A DNA stretch of 64,000 nucleotides from Brachybacterium massiliense. GTDB lineage: Bacteria; Actinomycetota; Actinomycetes; Actinomycetales; Dermabacteraceae. Positions within the stretch are counted from its first letter, which is position 1; every line of letters starts with the position of its first letter. The stretch covers positions 1,526,146 to 1,590,145 of the forward strand of contig NZ_FXXB01000008.1 in assembly GCF_900184245.1 (NCBI RefSeq). Direction: 5' to 3'. The notes beneath the pieces are model-generated. The model did not search any database, was not told the origin of the DNA, and saw only the letters and a program-made list of their open reading frames with translations. The position numbers and the translations under genes are program-made. This document shows, one piece after another, positions 59,697 to 64,000 of this stretch.

Positions 59697-60527
59697 TCAG
59701 CGGGTCGGTGGCAGGAGCGCGGAGATCTCGGCGTGGCTGCGGGCCGCATCCTGTGCGCGGTCCTCCTCGGCCACGTCGTGGGTCTCGAGCTCGAGGATGT
59801 AGGTGCCGTCGAAGCCCTGCTCTTCGAGGGTGCGGACCAGGGCGGCGAAGTCGACATCGCCTGCGCCGAGGGAGAGGTTCAGGTTCCCTGGCACGGCATC
59901 GCGCAGATGGACCCGTTCGATCCGCTCGCCCAGGCTGCGGGCCCAGGCCAGAGGGTCCTCGGCGGAGGCCACCACGTGGGAGACGTCGAAGAGCACGCCG
60001 AGCTGCTCGGGGGTGCAGCGTGCGAGCAGCGCGTCGGCCGCCTCGACGGTGTGGACGTACCGGCGGTGGTGCAGCACCTCCACCAGCAGGCGCACCCCGC
60101 GTGCGGTGCACAGCCTCGAGATCAGCGCGAGGTTCTCCGCGATCCGCTCGAGATCGGAGTCGTGGTCGACGATCGGGGCGTGGTCGGCGCGGCCGGCGGG
60201 CACGATCAGCGCCGCGCCGAGCGCCGAGGCCAGATCCACCAGAGGCGTGATCACGGCGGTGAGCTCCGCCGCGGTGAGGGCGGGGTCGTTGAGGTCGCCG
60301 GGATCCGCGTTGACCGCTCCGGTGCGCAGTCCCGCGCCGTCGATCGCGGAGACGTACTGCGCCGGGTCACCCGCGAAGGGCACCGGGACGTGATCGGTCA
60401 CCGCGGGGATCGCCCCGAGATCGATCTCCTCGGCGCCGATCTCGGCGATCAGGCGCAGCGCCTCGTCCAGCGGGCGGTGGCGGAAGGAGATCGTCGAGAG
60501 GCCGACGCGAGCGGACGGGCTGGTCAT
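59697..60527 (-). CDS. Sugar phosphate isomerase/epimerase (AP endonuclease 2 fold)
   Basis: 276 residues from ATG 60527. Xylose-isomerase-like TIM barrel with metal and catalytic residues placed as in the family: Glu in VRLLVEVLHHRRYVHTV, Asp/His in LGVLFDVSHVVASAED, His-Arg in IERVHLRDAVPG and Glu in YILELETHD. Probably isomerises or epimerises the imported sugar derivative. Overlaps the upstream SDR gene (ATGA). Exact substrate unknown. Confidence 0.88.
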   Translation of the reverse strand: MTSPSARVGLSTISFRHRPLDEALRLIAEIGAEEIDLGAIPAVTDHVPVPFAGDPAQYVSAIDGAGLRTGAVNADPGDLNDPALTAAELTAVITPLVDLASALGAALIVPAGRADHAPIVDHDSDLERIAENLALISRLCTARGVRLLVEVLHHRRYVHTVEAADALLARCTPEQLGVLFDVSHVVASAEDPLAWARSLGERIERVHLRDAVPGNLNLSLGAGDVDFAALVRTLEEQGFDGTYILELETHDVAEEDRAQDAARSHAEISALLPPTR

Positions 60528-61300
60528 GAGATGTATGCACCGCCGTTGATGGCCTGGGTGGTGCCGGTGATGTATCCGGCGTCCTCGCTCGAGAGCCACA
60601 CCACCAGTGCGGCGATCTCCTCGGCGGTGGCCTGGCGGCCCATCGGGATCGATGCGGACAGCGCCGCCTCGGCCTCGGCGGTGGTGTTGCCGCGGATGTT
60701 GGTGTCCGCCGCGCCGGGGGAGACGGCGTTGACGGTGATGCCCTCGGGCGCCATCTCACGGGCCAGCGAGCGGGTCAGGCCCAGCACCCCTGCCTTCGCC
60801 GCGGAGTACGGGGTCTTGGAGAACACGCCGCCGCCCTGCTGCGCGGAGACCGAGGACATGTTCACGATGCGTCCGTAGCCGCCCTCGAGCATGGCCGGCA
60901 GGAACGCACGGCAGGTGTAGAAGCTGCCGGTCAGGTTCACGGCGATGATCTTGTCCCACAGCTCGTCGCTGACCTCGAGGAACGAGACGGGTGAGGGGAT
61001 GCCGGCGATGTTCGCGAGGGCGCCGACGGGCGGGAGCTCGGAGGCGGCGATCTGAGCGGCCACCTCGTTCACGGCGGCGGAGTCGGTGACGTCGAGCGCG
61101 TAACCCGCGGCAGGGACGCCGTGCTCGGCGGTCAGCTCGCCGGCGAGGGTCTTCGCGCCCTCGCCGTCGAGGTCCACGATCGCCACGGCCCAGCCCTCGC
61201 GGGCGAAGCGGGTGGCGGTGGCACGACCGATGCTGCGGGGCCCGGCGCCGCCGGTGACGACTGCGGTCCTGCGCTGACTGCCGGTGGTCTGTGTGTGCAT
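60524..61300 (-). CDS. SDR-family oxidoreductase
   Basis: 258 residues from ATG 61300. Cofactor site AVVTGGAGPRSIGRATATRF (an uncommon GGAGPRSIG loop), Asp in AVAIVDLDGEGAKTL favouring NAD, NAG-like motif ALANIAGIPSPV, serine in RIVNMSSVSAQQGGG, YxxxK in PYSAAKAGVLGL. It resembles 3-oxoacyl-ACP-reductase-like sugar or polyol dehydrogenases. First gene of the minus-strand catabolic operon, divergent from the GntR regulator. Confidence 0.92.
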   Translation of the reverse strand: MHTQTTGSQRRTAVVTGGAGPRSIGRATATRFAREGWAVAIVDLDGEGAKTLAGELTAEHGVPAAGYALDVTDSAAVNEVAAQIAASELPPVGALANIAGIPSPVSFLEVSDELWDKIIAVNLTGSFYTCRAFLPAMLEGGYGRIVNMSSVSAQQGGGVFSKTPYSAAKAGVLGLTRSLAREMAPEGITVNAVSPGAADTNIRGNTTAEAEAALSASIPMGRQATAEEIAALVVWLSSEDAGYITGTTQAINGGAYIS

Positions 61301-61377
61301 CTGTGCACTCCCGTCACGTCGATGTGGAGGGCTCGGGGCCCGTGGTTCGGATCGAGCTGACGCTATGAGCGAAAGAG

Positions 61378-61519
61378 TGGTCGGACAACTGCTGGTGCGG
61401 AACGTGACGCCGATCTCGGGGCATCGCCGCAGTTCAGAGGCCTGCAGCAGGGACGCTATTGGTCTGACCACTGTATGGGGGTGGGCCTGCGGGGCTCGTT
61501 CGCCTCAAATGGTCGACCA
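61378..61519. promoter_or_regulatory. Three FadR/FCD-type operator candidates
   Basis: TGGTCGGACAA at 61378, the perfect TGGTCTGACCA at 61460 and TGGTCGACCA at 61510 lie in the divergent region between the SDR gene and the GntR/FCD regulator. TGGTCNGACCA is the classical operator form of FadR-subfamily GntR proteins. The arrangement predicts repression of both divergent operons. Confidence 0.78.
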
Positions 61520-61714
61520 ATTATGGTGGGGGTGCGGGTCCGTCTGACCTGCAGGGATCGGTGCCGGAGCGCGCTCGGAGAGCGCAGCGACGCCGTCGGC
61601 CCGATTGCCGGTGACGGGAGCGCGTGCTTGCATCATCCCCACATCGACGGCGGCGCTCGACGCACTGGGACGCACCGAGGCGCGCCGCCCGAAGATCCGA
61701 CCGAAGGAGGTCAG

Positions 61715-62470
61715 GTGGACGCCGAGACGCTCGAGTTCCTCGACAGCCTCGTGCGCGAGGGCACCGAGGTGGAGGGCGGAACGCTCATCCCCACCGAGCG
61801 CCGGCTCGCCGAAGTCAGCGGCATGTCCCGGGCGAGGGTGCGCGAGCGCCTCTCGGGCCTGCAGATGCTGGGCATGCTGAAGAAGGTCCAGGGCAGTGGG
61901 AACATCCTGGTCACACCGTCCTTCGACGGAGGCAGCGGGAACGTCTTCGAGCTGATGCTGCGCGCCGGGATGGTGAGCGTCGCCCAGCTCGCCGAGGCCC
62001 GCGAGATGCTCGAGGTCGCGATCGCCCCGCGCATCGTCGACCGGGTCACCGACCAGCAGATCCACCACCTCGAGGACCTCGTCTACGCGATGGTCGATGC
62101 CTCCGCCAACCGCGACTTCGTGGGCGGCCTCCAGGCCGATCACGCCTTCCACATCGCCCTGTTCGAGATCCTCGGCAACCCGATCATGAGCTACGTCGCC
62201 GGCGGCATGAACCACGCCCTCCACGACCTTCTGCTCGAGCGCCGCAGGGTCGTGATCAGCAAGGAGATCGCCGCCAACGGCGGCGAGGTCCCCGAGATGT
62301 TCGCGAGCGACTCGGTGCACTTCGAGATCACGCGCGCCCTGCGTTCCCGGCGCCGGGACGCGATGGCCTCCGCGATGGCCGAGCACTTCGACCGCTGGCG
62401 CCGCATCTCCCGCACACCCCGGCCTGCCTCGCAGGCCGCAGCAACCACCCCGATCCAAGGAGAAGAATGA
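61715..62470 (+). CDS. GntR/FadR-family (FCD) transcription regulator
   Basis: 251 residues from GTG 61715 with AAGGAGG upstream. N-terminal winged helix (GTLIPTERRLAEVSGMSRAR, VRERLSGLQMLGMLKKVQGS) and an all-helical FCD effector domain (LAEAREMLEVAIAPRIVDRV, FVGGLQADHAFHIALFEILG, MASAMAEHFDRWRR) with the metal-binding Asp/His positions. Probably a repressor released by a pathway intermediate. Overlaps the transketolase subunit gene by 4 bp. Confidence 0.93.
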   Translation: MDAETLEFLDSLVREGTEVEGGTLIPTERRLAEVSGMSRARVRERLSGLQMLGMLKKVQGSGNILVTPSFDGGSGNVFELMLRAGMVSVAQLAEAREMLEVAIAPRIVDRVTDQQIHHLEDLVYAMVDASANRDFVGGLQADHAFHIALFEILGNPIMSYVAGGMNHALHDLLLERRRVVISKEIAANGGEVPEMFASDSVHFEITRALRSRRRDAMASAMAEHFDRWRRISRTPRPASQAAATTPIQGEE

Positions 62471-63351
62471 CCGAGACGTCCGCACCGACCGCACTGGATC
62501 CGGAGCGGATCCAGCGCATCCGGGAAGCCGCCTATCGCATCCGCCAGTACTCCCTGATCCAGGCCGAGGTGCAGGGTCAGGGCTACATCGGCCAGGCCCT
62601 CGACATCGCCGACGTGCTGGCCGTGCTCTACGCCGACCAGCTGCACCTGGACCCGCTGGACCCCGAGAGCGAGGACCGCGACCGCTTCCAGCTCTCCATC
62701 GGCCACTACGCCCTCGCGCTCTACGCGGCGCTGACTGAGGCGAAGTTCTTCCCCGAGGAGGAGCTGCAGACCTACGCCGGCGACGACTCCCGCTTCCCGA
62801 TGTCCGCGATGCGCACCTACACGCCCGGCGTCGAGATCTCCGGCGGCTCCCTCGGCCACGGCCTCGGGATCGCGAACGGCGTGGCGATGGGCCTGAAGCG
62901 CAAGGGGTCCGACCGCTTCGTCTACAACCTGCTCTCCGACGGCGAGCTCGGCGAAGGGTCGACCTGGGAGGCAGCGGCCGTCGCCGCCCACCACCAGCTC
63001 GACAACCTCATCGCGATCGTCGACTTCAACGACCAGCAGGCGGACGGGAAGTCCACCCAGATGCTGTCGATGGAGCCGGTCACCGACAAGTTCGAGGCCT
63101 TCGGCTGGATGGCCCGGCGCTGCGACGGCCACGACGTCGAGGCGCTGCTGACGAACCTCATCGAGCTGCGCGAGAGCGAGGACCCCCGGCCCCGCGTGCT
63201 CATCGTCGACACCACCCTCGGCAAGGGCGTCGACTTCCTCGAGGCCCGCGAGAAGCTCCACTTCATGAAGGTCACCGAGGAGGAGTGGGCACTGGCCCAC
63301 GAGAAGCTGACGGAGAGCCACCAGGCTCTGAGCGAGGAGAGCGGACGATGA
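62467..63351 (+). CDS. Transketolase N-terminal (ThDP-binding) subunit
   Basis: 294 residues from ATG 62467. Thiamine-diphosphate motif in LLSDGELGEGSTWEAAAVAA ending IAIVDFNDQQADG, plus SIGHYALALYAAL and GVEISGGSLGHGLGIANGVA. It covers only the first half of a transketolase; the pyrimidine-binding half is the next gene. Split transketolases of this type often serve special sugar pathways rather than the pentose phosphate cycle. Likely acts on the product of the divergent isomerase/SDR enzymes (inference). Confidence 0.94.
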   Translation: MTETSAPTALDPERIQRIREAAYRIRQYSLIQAEVQGQGYIGQALDIADVLAVLYADQLHLDPLDPESEDRDRFQLSIGHYALALYAALTEAKFFPEEELQTYAGDDSRFPMSAMRTYTPGVEISGGSLGHGLGIANGVAMGLKRKGSDRFVYNLLSDGELGEGSTWEAAAVAAHHQLDNLIAIVDFNDQQADGKSTQMLSMEPVTDKFEAFGWMARRCDGHDVEALLTNLIELRESEDPRPRVLIVDTTLGKGVDFLEAREKLHFMKVTEEEWALAHEKLTESHQALSEESGR

Positions 63352-64000
63352 ACCAGAGCACCAGCATCCAGAACCTCCGCTCGGGCGCGATGAGCGCCGA
63401 CCTCGCGAAGGCCGGCCAGCGCGCCGTCTCCGCCCCCCTCGGCCACGCCCTGGTCGAGGCCGCGCAGCAGGACGAGCGGGTCGTCGGCCTCTCTGCGGAC
63501 CTCGCCAAGTACACCGACCTGCACATCTTCCGCGACGCTATGCCCGAGCGGTTCTACCAGGTGGGCATGGCCGAGCAGGCGCTGCTGGGCGCGGCCACGG
63601 GCCTCGCGATGGAGGGGTACGTCCCCTTCGCCTCGACCTACTCGGTGTTCGCGACCCGCCGCGCCTACGACTTCCTGCTGCTGGACATCGCCGAGGCGAA
63701 CCTCAACGTGAACCTGGTGTGCGCGCTGCCCGGCCTGACCACCGGCTACGGGCCCTCGCACGCCGCGACCGACGACGTCGCCATCCTGCGCGCCGCCCCG
63801 AACCTCACCATCGTCGACCCCGCCGATGCGATCGACATCCAGCAGGCCGTCCCGCAGCTCGCGGCGTCCGACGGACCCACCTATATGCGCCTGCTGCGCG
63901 GCAAGGTGCCCGCGGTGCTCGACGAGTACGACTACACCTTCGAGCTCGGCAAGGCGAAGCTGCTGCGCGACGGCGCCGACGTCCTGTTCATCTCCTCCGG
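63348..64000 (+). CDS. Transketolase C-terminal subunit (cut by window end)
   Basis: ATG 63348 overlaps the previous stop (ATGA). 217 residues are visible: MNQSTSIQNLRSGAMSADLA, then the pyrimidine-binding domain (VVGLSADLAKYTDL, FYQVGMAEQALLGAATGLAM with the catalytic Glu, VPFASTYSVFATRRAYDFL, LTTGYGPSHAATDDVAILRA). The C-terminal domain continues beyond the window. Forms the active enzyme with the preceding subunit. Confidence 0.93.
   Translation, partial: MNQSTSIQNLRSGAMSADLAKAGQRAVSAPLGHALVEAAQQDERVVGLSADLAKYTDLHIFRDAMPERFYQVGMAEQALLGAATGLAMEGYVPFASTYSVFATRRAYDFLLLDIAEANLNVNLVCALPGLTTGYGPSHAATDDVAILRAAPNLTIVDPADAIDIQQAVPQLAASDGPTYMRLLRGKVPAVLDEYDYTFELGKAKLLRDGADVLFISS

Overview
The window is high-GC actinobacterial chromosome around the replication origin. 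Gene order, protein relatedness and the FMN-riboswitch riboflavin operon suggest Micrococcales, family Dermabacteraceae, most likely Brachybacterium. The genus is inferred by recall, not by a database search. No transposase, integrase, phage gene or CRISPR array is visible.

Layout. 1-10.1 kb: pcnA (cut by the left edge), a DUF6049 exported protein gene, murJ, a pseudokinase gene, a membrane-protein gene, trxB and a cysteine-less thioredoxin-like gene. A perfect 43-bp tandem duplication removes the stop codon between DUF6049 and murJ and joins them in one frame. 10.1-12.7 kb: 2.6 kb without a believable gene, carrying about 20 parS-like palindromes, many roughly 70 bp apart, with DnaA-box clusters on both sides. 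12.7-18.8 kb, minus strand: parB (with a histone-H1-like basic insert), parA, rsmG, jag, yidC, yidD, rnpA, rpmH. 19.2-24.7 kb: dnaA, the probable oriC, dnaN, recF, dciA. 24.9-28.4 kb: FMN riboswitch and ribD-ribE-ribBA-ribH. 28.9-36.4 kb: gyrB, gyrA, DUF3566, ybaK, a hypothetical gene, tRNA-Ile, DLW-39, tRNA-Ala. 36.7-42.5 kb: ABC exporter with a divergent two-component system, Lrp regulator/LysE exporter pair, SDR. 42.5-48.8 kb: RamB-like regulator, aceA, aceB (glyoxylate shunt) and an Hsp70-like gene. 48.9-51.9 kb: YCII, MerR, fdxA, soxR, sodA with two SoxR boxes, then short repeats. 51.9-56.5 kb: AMIN-like secreted protein, flavodoxin, pdxST and pdxR. 56.6-64 kb: TRAP transporter, sugar isomerase/epimerase and SDR divergent from a GntR/FCD regulator and a split transketolase (cut by the right edge).

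How it fits together. The origin region combines replication initiation, sliding clamp, gyrase, ribosomal L34/RNase P protein and membrane insertion with the ParAB-parS segregation system. The most unusual element is the gene-free parS array beside a ParB carrying a lysine-rich linker, which together look like a compact centromere. The right end holds an inducible catabolic locus for an unidentified sugar, sugar alcohol or sugar acid. Two features look like possible sequence artefacts: a near-match to an Illumina Nextera adapter inside pdxR, and the 43-bp duplication before murJ.
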